Positions 48,701-57,312 of a DNA stretch of 64,000 bases are shown one piece after another (position 1 is the first letter of the stretch; every line of letters starts with the position of its first letter). The position numbers and the translations under genes were made by a program. The notes under the pieces are model-generated. The model was not told the DNA's origin. It was given only the letters and a program-made list of their open reading frames with translations, and did not search any database. Source of the stretch: Mycolicibacterium sp. P1-18 (GTDB taxonomy: Bacteria > Actinomycetota > Actinomycetes > Mycobacteriales > Mycobacteriaceae); assembly GCF_008329535.1 (NCBI RefSeq), contig NZ_NPKR01000014.1, positions 1-64,000 on the forward strand, given 5' to 3'.

Positions 48701-50851
48701 ATGACGGACGACGACTTCGGTCGGCGCTATGCCGAGGCGCTGAACGCCCACCTGGCCGGTGGCGACGGGGCGGACGTCGACGACGGGCGCCAGTTCGGCC
48801 GTCAGGCACTCGAGGACCGCGTCGCGGTGGCCGACATCGTCGAATGCCACTTCCGGGTGGCCGAGGAGTTGCCCGCGTCGGTGCGCCCGGCCGCCCTTCG
48901 ATTCCTGCAGCAGACCCTCGCCGAGCGGTACGAGCAGCAGCGCGCCAGGGCCGACGACCTGGAACACCGCGACGCCTTCCGCACGGCGCTGGTGAACTCC
49001 CTGCAGGAGGGGTTCTTCGTCGTCGACCGCGACGGCACCATCGGCGAGGTCAACGAGGCCTTCGCCGCCATCACCGGCTGCGGGCCCGAGGGATTGCCGT
49101 ACCGGTGGCCGTACCCCTGGCTGGTCGACCAGGACGAGGCCGGCCGCCGCCTGGCCCAGCTGGTCGAGCAAGGGAGCGTGCAGGCCGAGACCCAGCTCCG
49201 GCACCGCGACGGCCGGTACAGCTGGGCGGAGGTGAGCATCAACTCGGTCACCACCGACGGCGCAGACGGAGACGCCTACGTCGGCACCATCCGCGACGTG
49301 ACGGCGGCGAGGGCGTCGGCCGCGCGTGAGCGCGCCGTGGTGCGACTGGCGACGGCCGTCGGCATCGCCACCAGCGTCGCCGAGGTGCTCGACATCGTGC
49401 TTGAGGAGCTGCGGGCCGCGATCGACCTCACCCGCGTGGTCGCGGTGATGTGGACGAAGTCCGGGGCCGACCCCGAGGTCCAGGTCGCCGGGTCGGCCGA
49501 GCCGATCGCCTGGCGCGACCTCGACCCGTTCCTGCAGGCGAGGTTCACCGAGACGCGGGACTGGCCGCCGCTGTCGGTTCAGGCGATCGGGACGGCGGGC
49601 CCGGCGGGTCCGTGGCTGGGCATCATGGCCGTGCTCTCCGGCGTCGCGCCGACCGCGCTGTGGCTGGAGAACGCCGAGCCCCGGGTCATCGGAACCGACG
49701 ACCGACTGCTCGTCACGACGCTGGTCGGTCATCTGAGCCTGGCCGTGCAGCACGTCCGCCAGTTCGAGATCGCCAGGGAGGCGTCGTCGACCCTGCAGCG
49801 GACGATGATGCCGACGACGAAACCGCCTGTCGGCTTCGCGGTGCGCTACGAGCCCGCCACGTCACCGCTGGAGATCGGCGGGGACTGGTACGACGTGCTG
49901 GCGGTCGGCGACCACCAGGTGGGGATCGTCGTCGGTGACTGCGTGGGCAGTGGTCTGTCGGCCGCGGCGGTGATGGGGCAGCTGCGCAGCTCGGCCAGGG
50001 TGCTGCTGGTCAACGGCGCCAGCCCGGGGCGTCTGCTCGACGAACTGGATTCCGCGGCCGCCCTCATCGCCGGCGCCTACTGCACGACGGTCTTCGTGGG
50101 GATCGTCGACGCCGACACCGGGCAGATGGCCTACAGCAGTGCCGGCCACATCCCGGCGCTGCTCGCCGTCCCCGGCGGCCCGGTGCGGAGTCTGACCGAC
50201 GCCACGTCCGTGCCGCTGGCGGTGCAGAAGACGGGCCCCCGACCGGAGGCGTCGACGTTCCTGCCGCCGGGGTCGACCCTGATGTTGTACACCGACGGAC
50301 TCGTCGAACGCCGAGAAGAGCTGGTGGACAACGGCATCGAACGGGCCGGTGAGATTCTCGCCGAGACGATCGAATCCTCGGCGGACGTCGTCGCGGACGC
50401 CGTGCTGCAGCGATTGGTGCCCAAGGACGGGTTCGACGACGACGTCGCGATCGTGGTGTACCGCAGGCCGCCGGCGCCGCTGATGATCGACGTGGTGGCG
50501 ACACCCGACCAGCTGAGCGACATCCGGCGACAGATCACGGCGTGGCTGCGGGCGACCGGGATCCCCGACGACCTCGGCGGCGACATCGTGCTGGTGGTCA
50601 ACGAGGCGTGCACCAACAGCATCGAACACGCCTACCGCGGGGCGACGCCGGGGCGCATGGTGGTGTGCACCGAGGCCAAGGGGCGCGGGATCTCGATTCA
50701 AATCACCGACTTCGGCTCGTGGAAGCTGCCCGACGCCAACCCGCGCACCCGTGGCCGCGGGGTGCCGCTCATGCGTGCGGTCAGCGGAGACGTCTTCCTC
50801 GACGGCACCTCGACCGGCACCACGGTGACGATGAACTTCCAGCTGTCCTAA
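48701..50851 (+). CDS. PAS-GAF-PP2C-RsbW multidomain regulator
   Basis: A 716-residue fusion. Residues 1-90 are a helical N-terminal region, 95-205 a PAS domain (SLQEGFFVVDRDGTIGEVNE), 215-365 a GAF domain, 375-590 a PP2C/SpoIIE phosphatase (GGDWYDVLAVG, IVVGDCVGSG, FDDDVAIVVY) and 600-716 an RsbW-like ATPase (VVNEACTNSIEHAY, GRGVPLMRAV). It thus carries both the antagonist phosphatase and the anti-sigma kinase, as in Rv1364c, but lacks the fused STAS, which may be supplied by the gene at 48030. It probably controls SigF. The stop overlaps the convergent rsbP stop by 4 bp. Confidence 0.9.
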   Translation: MTDDDFGRRYAEALNAHLAGGDGADVDDGRQFGRQALEDRVAVADIVECHFRVAEELPASVRPAALRFLQQTLAERYEQQRARADDLEHRDAFRTALVNSLQEGFFVVDRDGTIGEVNEAFAAITGCGPEGLPYRWPYPWLVDQDEAGRRLAQLVEQGSVQAETQLRHRDGRYSWAEVSINSVTTDGADGDAYVGTIRDVTAARASAARERAVVRLATAVGIATSVAEVLDIVLEELRAAIDLTRVVAVMWTKSGADPEVQVAGSAEPIAWRDLDPFLQARFTETRDWPPLSVQAIGTAGPAGPWLGIMAVLSGVAPTALWLENAEPRVIGTDDRLLVTTLVGHLSLAVQHVRQFEIAREASSTLQRTMMPTTKPPVGFAVRYEPATSPLEIGGDWYDVLAVGDHQVGIVVGDCVGSGLSAAAVMGQLRSSARVLLVNGASPGRLLDELDSAAALIAGAYCTTVFVGIVDADTGQMAYSSAGHIPALLAVPGGPVRSLTDATSVPLAVQKTGPRPEASTFLPPGSTLMLYTDGLVERREELVDNGIERAGEILAETIESSADVVADAVLQRLVPKDGFDDDVAIVVYRRPPAPLMIDVVATPDQLSDIRRQITAWLRATGIPDDLGGDIVLVVNEACTNSIEHAYRGATPGRMVVCTEAKGRGISIQITDFGSWKLPDANPRTRGRGVPLMRAVSGDVFLDGTSTGTTVTMNFQLS

Positions 50852-52011
50852 CGGACGTCGGTGACGCTCAGCGCCAGCGTGGCGGCGTCGTCGTCGACTC
50901 CGGCCCCCAGGTCCTCGATCAGCGTCCGCATGGCCGCCACGATTCCCCGGGCGTCGGCGGGGGAATGGGCCGCGGCGAAGCGGAGCAGCTCGCCGTCGTC
51001 GTCGTACCGCGTGCCGGGGCCGGTGCGCGCCTCGGTGTAGCCGTCGGAATAGGCGACCAAGGTGTCCCCGGGCGACAGCACGATCCGCGTCGAGGAGAAC
51101 GTGGGCTGGGCGAACAGACCGACGGCCTGGCCGCCGTCGATCGGCGCGTAGGCGGCGCTGCCGTCGGCCCGCAGCAGCAGTGGGGGAGGATGGCCGCCGT
51201 TGGCGATCTCCACGCCGAAACCGTCTGCAGCCCTGGTGATCACGCCGAACAGGACGGTGCAGAACCAGCCGCGGCCGGCGTGGGTGTCCTGCTTGAGGAC
51301 GCTGTCGAGGGTGTGCAGCACCCCGACCGGATGATCGTCGCCGACCGCGGCGGCCCGCAGCGTGTACCGGGTCAACGACGTCAACGTGGCTGCGGCAACG
51401 CCCTTTCCGCACACGTCGCCCAGGAAGAAGCCGTACCGCTCCCGCGACAGCGGGAACAGGTCGTAGAAGTCGCCGCCGACGTCACCGGTCGACGGGGAGT
51501 GGTAGTGCGCCGCCGCTTCCAGACCCGGCGGCGGCGACAGGGACGGCGGAAGCAGCGAGAGTTGAAGCGTCTGAGCGAGACTCAGGGCGCGGCCGCGTTC
51601 CTCCTCGGCCCGCCTACGCTCGGCCAGCAGCTCACGCTCGTAGGACCGTCGGTCGGCGGCGTCGTCGGCGACGATGCGGACCAGCAGGGGCCCGCCCGCG
51701 GGATCGGACTTGACGTTGGCGGTGAGCAGAACGGGAAGTCGTCGCCCGTCGGATGCGACGATGTCCACGGCGACGCCGCTGAGCGCCCCGGACGCCAGCA
51801 GCATCGGCGCGAAGTGGGTCTCGTAGTGGATGCGGCCACCGGCGGTGAGCAGCTCCGCGAACGGAGTGCCGATCATCGCGTCGGCGTCGCGCCGGAGCCA
51901 CGACGCCATCGTCTCGTTGACCGCCCGGATCTCCCCGTCGGGTGTGGTGATGACGTAGCCGCAGGGGGCGTTGTCGAACGCGTCGCGCAGCGCGTCGAGG
52001 TCCGTCGTCAC
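50848..52011 (-). CDS. rsbP: PAS-PP2C phosphatase, RsbP-like
   Basis: A 387-residue protein with an N-terminal PAS domain (residues 1-120: APCGYVITTPDGEIRAVNET), a coiled linker rich in Glu/Arg (AERRRAEEERGR) and a PP2C/SpoIIE domain (GGDFYDLFPLS, FLGDVCGKGVA, DDDAATLAL). This is the architecture of RsbP, the energy-stress phosphatase for RsbV. GTG 52011 overlaps the stop of the upstream alpha/beta hydrolase (GTGA), the same gene order and coupling as rsbQ-rsbP. Confidence 0.85.
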   Translation of the reverse strand: MTTDLDALRDAFDNAPCGYVITTPDGEIRAVNETMASWLRRDADAMIGTPFAELLTAGGRIHYETHFAPMLLASGALSGVAVDIVASDGRRLPVLLTANVKSDPAGGPLLVRIVADDAADRRSYERELLAERRRAEEERGRALSLAQTLQLSLLPPSLSPPPGLEAAAHYHSPSTGDVGGDFYDLFPLSRERYGFFLGDVCGKGVAAATLTSLTRYTLRAAAVGDDHPVGVLHTLDSVLKQDTHAGRGWFCTVLFGVITRAADGFGVEIANGGHPPPLLLRADGSAAYAPIDGGQAVGLFAQPTFSSTRIVLSPGDTLVAYSDGYTEARTGPGTRYDDDGELLRFAAAHSPADARGIVAAMRTLIEDLGAGVDDDAATLALSVTDVR

Positions 52012-52820
52012 GCCGGGGCCGCGAAGTCGGCGATGGCGGCCGCGGTCTGGTCGGGGGCGCTCAGCTGCGGGCAGTGTCCGGTGGCCTCGATGGTGACCAG
52101 ATCGCTGCCGGCGATGTGCGCGTGGGTGTACGCGCCCACCGAGCGGGGCGCCAACGTGTCGTGGAGGCACTCGATCACCAGCGACGGAATCCCGACCCTC
52201 GGCAGGTCCGCGCGGTTGTCGGAGAGGAACGTCGTCCGGGCGAATACCCGCGCCTTGGCGGGATCGTTGCGGCAGAACGACTCGGTGAGCTCGTCCTCCA
52301 GCTGCGGCCGGTCCGGGGTGCCCATCACCCTCGGCGCCATGGTGCGCGACCAGCCCAGGTAGTTGCTCTCCATCGACTCGAGCAGCTCGTCGATGTCCGC
52401 GCGGGTGAACCCACCGACGTAGCAATCGTGGTCGAGATAGCAGGGCGAGGGTGTGAGCAGGACCAGCTTGGCGAACCGGCTGGGGTCCTTCGCGACGGCG
52501 AGCACGCCCATCATGGCGGCCACGGAATGCCCCACGAACACCACGTCGGTCAGATCGAGCTCCTCGACGATCTCGAGAATGTCGTCGGCGTAGCCCTGCA
52601 GCGAGGAGTACCGCTCGGCGTCCCACGCCGTCGGGTCGGACAGTCCCGAACCCACGTGGTCGAACAGGACCAGACGAAACCGATCCTGCAGGCGGGCGGC
52701 GGCCAGACGCCACAGATTCTGGTCGCACCCGAACCCGTGGGCCAACATCACCGTCGTCCCCGACTCGGGGCCGGCGAAGGTCACGTTGTTCCGGGTGCCC
52801 ACGTCCACGCGGGTCATCAT
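52008..52820 (-). CDS. rsbQ: Alpha/beta hydrolase, RsbQ/KAI2-like
   Basis: A 270-residue hydrolase of the RsbQ group, to which plant KAI2/D14 receptors belong. The oxyanion segment is LAHGFGCDQNLW (residue 26), the nucleophile elbow VGHSVAAMMG (Ser99), the acid lies in ECLHDTLAP (near 218) and the base in ATGHCPQLSAP (near 247). RsbQ binds a hydrophobic ligand and activates RsbP; the partner gene is immediately downstream with a 4-bp overlap. The ligand is unknown. The pairing is rarely noted in mycobacteria. Confidence 0.87.
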   Translation of the reverse strand: MMTRVDVGTRNNVTFAGPESGTTVMLAHGFGCDQNLWRLAAARLQDRFRLVLFDHVGSGLSDPTAWDAERYSSLQGYADDILEIVEELDLTDVVFVGHSVAAMMGVLAVAKDPSRFAKLVLLTPSPCYLDHDCYVGGFTRADIDELLESMESNYLGWSRTMAPRVMGTPDRPQLEDELTESFCRNDPAKARVFARTTFLSDNRADLPRVGIPSLVIECLHDTLAPRSVGAYTHAHIAGSDLVTIEATGHCPQLSAPDQTAAAIADFAAPA

Positions 52821-52906
52821 TTCACGCCCTCCCCGCGAACATCACCGCGATGGCGCGGGTTGGCACGTCCATGCTTGACGGCCGGATCGGCGGGTAATAC
52901 CGCCCC

Positions 52907-53125
52907 ATGGCAAACGACGAATACTCCAAGGGCGACCACGTCGAGTGGAAGAGTCACGGCGGCACGGCCGAGGGCACGGTCGAGAAGAAGATCACCAGCG
53001 ACACCAAGGCGGCCAAGCGGACCGTCCGGGCATCCGAGGACGATCCGCAGTATCTGGTGCGCAGCGAGAAGAGTGGCGGCGAGGCCGTGCACCGACCCGA
53101 CGCGCTCAAGAAGACCAAGGACTGA
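52907..53125 (+). CDS. DUF2945 / HVA1 tudor-like small protein
   Basis: A 72-residue protein with KGDHVEWKSHGGTAEGTVEKK at the start and YLVRSEKSGGEAVHRPDALKK at the end, the signature of the hypervirulence-associated tudor-like (DUF2945) family. Cytosolic, basic, function unknown. TAATAC 6 nt before ATG 52907 suggests a leaderless message. It lies 9 bp before topoisomerase IB. Confidence 0.85.
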   Translation: MANDEYSKGDHVEWKSHGGTAEGTVEKKITSDTKAAKRTVRASEDDPQYLVRSEKSGGEAVHRPDALKKTKD

Positions 53126-53134
53126 GGGACGGCG

Positions 53135-54151
53135 TTGCGGCTCCGGCGAAGCGTCGTCACCGGCCCCGGCTTCACCCGCGTCCGCCGCGGCAAGGGGTTC
53201 TCCTACCTGGGCGTCGACGGCGAACCGCTGACCGACGACGCGCACCTCGCGCGCATCAAGGAATTGGTCATCCCGCCCGCGTGGAAGAAGGTGTGGATCA
53301 GCCCGCATCCCAACGGTCACATCCAAGCCGTCGGCACCGACGTGGCGGGGCGTCGCCAGTACCTCTACCACCGGGCGTGGCAGGAGGAGCGCGCCGAGGA
53401 GAAGTTCGACCGCGTGCTGGAGATGTCGAAGAAGCTACCGGGCTGGCGGTCCCAGATCGCCGAGGATCTGGGCGGCCGCGGTTTCACCAGGCAACGCGTG
53501 CTGGCGCTCGCCCTGCACCTGATCGACCTCGGATACTTCCGGGCCGGCGGTGAGCAGTACGCCGAGGAGAACGACTAGCACGGACTCGCGACGCTGCTGT
53601 GCGAGCACGTCACCGTCCGCAAGGCCGCCGTGGTGTTCGACTTCCCGGCCAAGAGCGGGGTGCGGCGCACCCTCGAGATCGACGATCCCGCGGTGGTGAA
53701 GTCGGTGCGTTCGCTGATGCGCCGGGAGTGTCCCAGCGACCGGTTCCTGGTGGTTCGGGGCACCGGCGGCTGGAAGGACGTCCACGCCGACGACCTGAAC
53801 ACCCGGTTCAAGGAACTGCTGGGCGCGGACTACAGCGTGAAGGACCTCCGGACGTGGCACGGAACCGTGCTGGCGGCAACGGCTTTCGTCGACGCCGACC
53901 CGCCGGTGTCGCAGAGGGTGATCAAGCGGGTCGAGTCGGCGGTGATGAAGGAGGTCTCCGAGGGGCTGGGCAACACGCCTGCCGTCGCCCGCTCGTCCTA
54001 CGTCGACCCGCGGGTGGTCCGCGGATACGAACAGGGCTTGACCATCGCCGCCGCGGCCAAGCGCGCCGCCCGCACCGAGGACCCCGCCGAGAAGCAGGCG
54101 ATCGTCGAACGGGCCACCCGGACGCTGATTCAGCGGGTCGGCAAATCGTGA
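53135..54151 (+). pseudogene. DNA topoisomerase IB gene interrupted by an in-frame amber codon
   Basis: One continuous frame of 339 codons encodes a bacterial type IB topoisomerase, except for TAG at 53576-53578 (codon 148). Family members read END-Ser/Thr-aromatic-GLATL here; this gene reads END-stop-HGLATL. Everything else is intact: VRRGKGFSYLG at the N-terminus, YLYHRAWQEERAEEKFDR, LRTWHGT with the catalytic His, and the nucleophile Tyr289 in SSYVDPRV. TCG to TAG is a plausible single change. It may be a recent loss, readthrough, or a sequencing error. If translation stops, only the N-terminal domain is made. Confidence 0.8.
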
Positions 54152-54155
54152 CGCG

Positions 54156-54845
54156 TCACGTGCCGTTGGACACGCTGGCGGCGAGGCGGCCGATCGGTGA
54201 GTCGTCCAGGTGGTCGGCCAGGTCGGCCGGGTTGCGGTAGACCGCCACCGCGCCCTCGTCCTGCAACCGCAGGAGGTCGACGCCGCCGCTCTCGAAACCG
54301 ATGCACTCGACGCCCGCCCGCGCCGCCGCGCGGACGTCCCACATCGAGTCTCCGACGAACACCGCACGGTCGGCGCCGACGTCGGCGCGCTGCAGCGCGA
54401 CCTGGACGATGTCGGGCTTCGGCTTGGCGGTGTCGACGTCCTCCGACGACGTCACGGCCGAGACGAGTTCCTCCTCGTCGAGGATCTTGCGCAGCAACGC
54501 CAACTCGTCCTCCGGCGCCGACGTCGCCAGCACCACCTGCAGCCCGGTGGCGGCCACCAGGTCCAGCAGGCGACGGGTGCCGGGCAGCAGCTTCAGAAGG
54601 TGTGCGGTCTCCTGGTAGTAGCGGGAATGCAGGTCCTTGGCGCGAGCCTTGACGTCGGCGTCGGCCCCGTCCGGCATCAACTCGTCGAGCAGCGTGGAGC
54701 CGTCCATCCCGATGCCGCGGTGGATGCGCCACGACTCCACGGCCACGTCGACCTCGTCGAACGCCCGCCGCCAGGCGTGCACGTGCAGGTAGTTGGAGTC
54801 GACCAGGGTGCCGTCGATGTCGAACAGAACTGCGGGTGTGGGCAT
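54156..54845 (-). CDS. HAD-superfamily hydrolase (phosphatase/phosphoglucomutase-like)
   Basis: A 229-residue HAD hydrolase. Motif I is LFDIDGTLVDSN (residues 7-18), motif II is VVLATSAPEDEL (near 110), motif III the Lys of TAKPKPDI (near 140) and motif IV GDSMWDVRAA (near 163). A helical cap lies between motifs I and II (HVHAWRRAF). It probably dephosphorylates a small metabolite. It converges on the topoisomerase gene with a 4-bp gap. Confidence 0.87.
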   Translation of the reverse strand: MPTPAVLFDIDGTLVDSNYLHVHAWRRAFDEVDVAVESWRIHRGIGMDGSTLLDELMPDGADADVKARAKDLHSRYYQETAHLLKLLPGTRRLLDLVAATGLQVVLATSAPEDELALLRKILDEEELVSAVTSSEDVDTAKPKPDIVQVALQRADVGADRAVFVGDSMWDVRAAARAGVECIGFESGGVDLLRLQDEGAVAVYRNPADLADHLDDSPIGRLAASVSNGT

Positions 54846-55055
54846 GCCTGGACGGGTTCCCCGGCCGACGAGGGCGAAACGGGGGTTTCGCGGGCGGGTC
54901 GGTCGGGAACGCTGGGCCGGGGGAGAACTGACGCCATGGCCCCGTCGTGAGTGGCCGGGCGTGGACGACCGCAATCGTGAAGGGACGACGCGTCACCGGG
55001 TCCGAGGCCGGCACGAGCTGGCAGCGGGGGTGAGGATGTCCGGTGGCATTCGCTT

Positions 55056-55955
55056 ATGACTATTACTTACAACGCCTTCGAGTTCGCATCGGCCTGGGAC
55101 GGCCTCTGGTCGTCGAGCTTCGGCCGATGGATCGCCACCAAGGGCTTGCACATCGTCCTGGTGATCGTCGCCACGATCATCGCCACCAGGATCATTCGTC
55201 ACGTCGCGGGGCGCATCAGCAGGCGGCTCGCCGCCAGCGACGACTCGGACGCCACCGTGCAGTCGGAGGCGGTCAAACACCGCCAAGCCCTGGCGTCGGT
55301 CATCTCGTCGGTGGCCATCGCGGTGCTGTACGTAGTGGTGTCGGTCGACGTCGTCAACACCCTGGGGCTGCCCATCGGTTCGTTGGTCGCGCCGGCCGCC
55401 GTTCTTGGCGCGGCGCTCGGTTTCGGGGCGCAGCGCATCGTCCAGGATCTGCTGAGTGGGTTCTTCATCATCACCGAAAAGCAGTACGGTTTCGGTGATT
55501 TGGTCCAATTGACCATCGGGGCGAGCAACGAGGCCGTCGGCACGGTCGAGGACGTCACGCTGCGGGTGACGAAGCTGCGGACCAGCGACGGCGAGATGTT
55601 CACCGTGCCCAACGGCCAGATCGTCAAATCGCTCAACCTGTCCAAGGATTGGGCCCGGGCCGTGGTGGACATCCCGGTTCCCGCGTCGGCGGACCTCAAC
55701 CGGGTCAACGAGGTTCTCAAGGGTGTGTCGGAGAAGGCCATGCAGGACGACGTGCTGCCGAGCCTCCTGCTCGACCGGCCGTCGCTGATGGGCGTGGAGA
55801 GCATCGGCGTCGACGAGGTCAAGCTGCGGATGGTGGCCCGCACTCTGCCCGGCAAGCAGTTCGACGCCGGTCGGCGGTTGCGCCAGCTGGTGGTCGCCGA
55901 CCTGCGTCGCGAGGGCATCGACAGTCGCACGCCGGCGAGCGTCGACGCCGCCTGA
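55056..55955 (+). CDS. MscS-family mechanosensitive ion channel
   Basis: A 299-residue small-conductance mechanosensitive channel. Three membrane helices are seen (IVLVIVATIIATRII, LASVISSVAIAVLYVVV and the pore helix). The pore helix VAPAAVLGAALGFGAQRIVQ, with its Gly/Ala pattern, leads into LLSGFFIITEKQYGFGDLVQL, the start of the beta domain. The vestibule contains TLRVTKLRTSDGEMFTVPNG. It opens on membrane tension and releases solutes during hypo-osmotic shock. Confidence 0.9.
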   Translation: MTITYNAFEFASAWDGLWSSSFGRWIATKGLHIVLVIVATIIATRIIRHVAGRISRRLAASDDSDATVQSEAVKHRQALASVISSVAIAVLYVVVSVDVVNTLGLPIGSLVAPAAVLGAALGFGAQRIVQDLLSGFFIITEKQYGFGDLVQLTIGASNEAVGTVEDVTLRVTKLRTSDGEMFTVPNGQIVKSLNLSKDWARAVVDIPVPASADLNRVNEVLKGVSEKAMQDDVLPSLLLDRPSLMGVESIGVDEVKLRMVARTLPGKQFDAGRRLRQLVVADLRREGIDSRTPASVDAA

Positions 55956-55964
55956 GTCGGCTGC

Positions 55965-56285
55965 TCAGAAGGTCGTGAACAGCACGAGGGCTGCAGTGAT
56001 GACGACGAGCCACGCGAGCACCGGTACGACGATGCCGTACCGGTGTCTCGCGGTGACGAACGAAAGGCCCACTGCGACTGCGGCTACCGCGGGGGTCCCG
56101 TATTCGATGAGGCCGAAGACGGTTTCATTGGGCCCGAACTCGGTACACGTGCCGCCGCTGCAACCCGCGGTGCCCAGCACCTGCAAGTAGGAATAGACGA
56201 CGACGGCCAGCGCAGCGGGAGCGGTCAGGATCGCAAGGATCCAGTTGGCCGCGGTGCGCGTCCCGTTGCGCGTACCGGTCTCCAC
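55965..56285 (-). CDS. Small polytopic membrane protein
   Basis: A 106-residue protein with three to four hydrophobic segments (WILAILTAPAALAVVVYSYL, FGLIEYGTPAVAAVAVGLSF, IVVPVLAWLVVITAALVLF) and a pair of cysteines in an external loop (GCSGGTCTEFG). GTG 56285 was chosen as the start before the first helix. Function unknown. It is downstream of the acidic small protein on the same strand, 7 bp apart. Confidence 0.6.
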   Translation of the reverse strand: METGTRNGTRTAANWILAILTAPAALAVVVYSYLQVLGTAGCSGGTCTEFGPNETVFGLIEYGTPAVAAVAVGLSFVTARHRYGIVVPVLAWLVVITAALVLFTTF

Positions 56286-56292
56286 GGGACCG

Positions 56293-56481
56293 TCAGTCCT
56301 GCGCCCGCGCTTCGGCACCCGTCTCGCCGGCGTCGAAGTCGTCGTCGGAGCTCTGCTCGCCGACGTAGTTGCCACCGCCCTCGCGATCGGCGCGGGACGC
56401 CGCGACGTGCTCGTCGTCGTCGACGTCGGGTTCACTGCCCGTTTCGTTCTCGGGATCGTCCGTGCGGTGTCGTCCAGACAT
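56293..56481 (-). CDS. Small acidic hydrophilic protein
   Basis: A 62-residue protein very rich in Asp and Glu (EPDVDDDEHVAASRADREGG), with no hydrophobic segment, likely disordered. GAGGAGG ends 7 nt before ATG 56481; an ATG at 56487 is too close to it. GGGTA on the minus strand (plus-strand 56508-56512) with a weak GTGT 15 nt upstream could be a SigF-type promoter. Function unknown. Confidence 0.55.
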   Translation of the reverse strand: MSGRHRTDDPENETGSEPDVDDDEHVAASRADREGGGNYVGEQSSDDDFDAGETGAEARAQD

Positions 56482-56619
56482 CGTCATACCTCCTCGGTGG
56501 CACGGGGGGTACCCAGAACGACGCCGTCCACACCACCACACGTTTCGCGTCGCCACCGACAGGGCACATGGAGGTGGACCAAGGCGGTCACGGCAACTTC
56601 GCAGGAGGATTCGAGCTTG

Positions 56620-56901
56620 ATGCGCATGAAGGCGATCACGGGCGTGGCAGCGGCGAGCATGGCGCTTGGCGTGCTGTTGAGCGGGTGCGGGGCAAAGGTC
56701 GAGGGCGGCGACACCTCGTGCAAGGACTACATGAAGGCCAACGACGCCGACCAGCAGACTGCAGTGTCGAAGATGTTGAAGGACGAGAAGGGCACCGACG
56801 CAGCGCAGCTCGAGATCACCGGTACGAAGCTCTCCGTCCAGACCTTCTGCCAGACCGCAGGCAAGGAAGACAGCAAGATCAAGGAAGCACCGCATCTGTA
56901 G
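56620..56901 (+). CDS. Small lipoprotein with HdeA-like two-cysteine domain
   Basis: A 93-residue lipoprotein. The lipobox LLSGC gives the lipidated Cys at residue 23, after a short signal (MKAITGVAAASMALGV). The mature part has two more cysteines (TSCKDYMKAND and VQTFCQTAG) about 43 residues apart, as in HdeA-like acid-stress chaperones, but similarity is weak. AGGAGG at 56603-56608 lies 11 nt before ATG 56620; TTG 56617 is an alternative. Probably at the membrane or wall. Confidence 0.65.
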   Translation: MRMKAITGVAAASMALGVLLSGCGAKVEGGDTSCKDYMKANDADQQTAVSKMLKDEKGTDAAQLEITGTKLSVQTFCQTAGKEDSKIKEAPHL

Positions 56902-56907
56902 ACGTCA

Positions 56908-56931
56908 GTTTTCCCATCACCTGCTCGGGTA
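56908..56931 (+). promoter_or_regulatory. SigF-type promoter upstream of usfY
   Basis: GTTT (56908-56911), 15 nt, GGGTA (56927-56931) match the mycobacterial SigF consensus GGTTT-N15-17-GGGTA. It lies 60 bp upstream of the usfY start and appears to drive usfY and the four genes after it. Confidence 0.65.
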
Positions 56932-56991
56932 GTCGGTCGGGGTCGCCGGTGCATTCCTGCGCGCCAACGCGACCGACGAGAGGAGCTGGTG

Positions 56992-57303
56992 ATGGGAGAC
57001 ACGTCGAAGGACCCGATCGATCACTCCCGCACGACGCGTCAGCACGCGGGCGAGACGATGAAGAATGGCACGAATGCGCCGGGGTTGATCTCGGCAGGTC
57101 TCGGCGTCGCGGCCTTCGTGCTCGGTTTGGCGGCCTTCGCGAACGGTCACACGACGTCCGGGTGGGTCGGAGTCGCGGTTGCCGTGGTGCTCGGCGCCAT
57201 CGGCGGAACGTGGCTGTTCGTGACACATCGGAGAGTTCGTGAGTACGAGATTCGCTTTGCACGGGACCATCCCGACGCCGAGGCGCCGCCTCCCAGCAGT
57301 TAG
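56992..57303 (+). CDS. usfY: UsfY family protein
   Basis: A 103-residue protein starting MGDTSKDPIDHSRTTRQHAGET, which is nearly the N-terminus of UsfY, the protein encoded beside rsbW-sigF in mycobacteria. Two membrane helices follow (LISAGLGVAAFVLGLAAFA and VGVAVAVVLGAIGGTWLFV), then a basic tail THRRVREYEIRFARDHPD. The role of UsfY is not known, but it is induced with the SigF regulon. GTG 56989 is a less likely start. It is followed by the glycosyltransferase gene after 9 bp. Confidence 0.8.
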   Translation: MGDTSKDPIDHSRTTRQHAGETMKNGTNAPGLISAGLGVAAFVLGLAAFANGHTTSGWVGVAVAVVLGAIGGTWLFVTHRRVREYEIRFARDHPDAEAPPPSS

Positions 57304-57312
57304 GCGGGGGGT

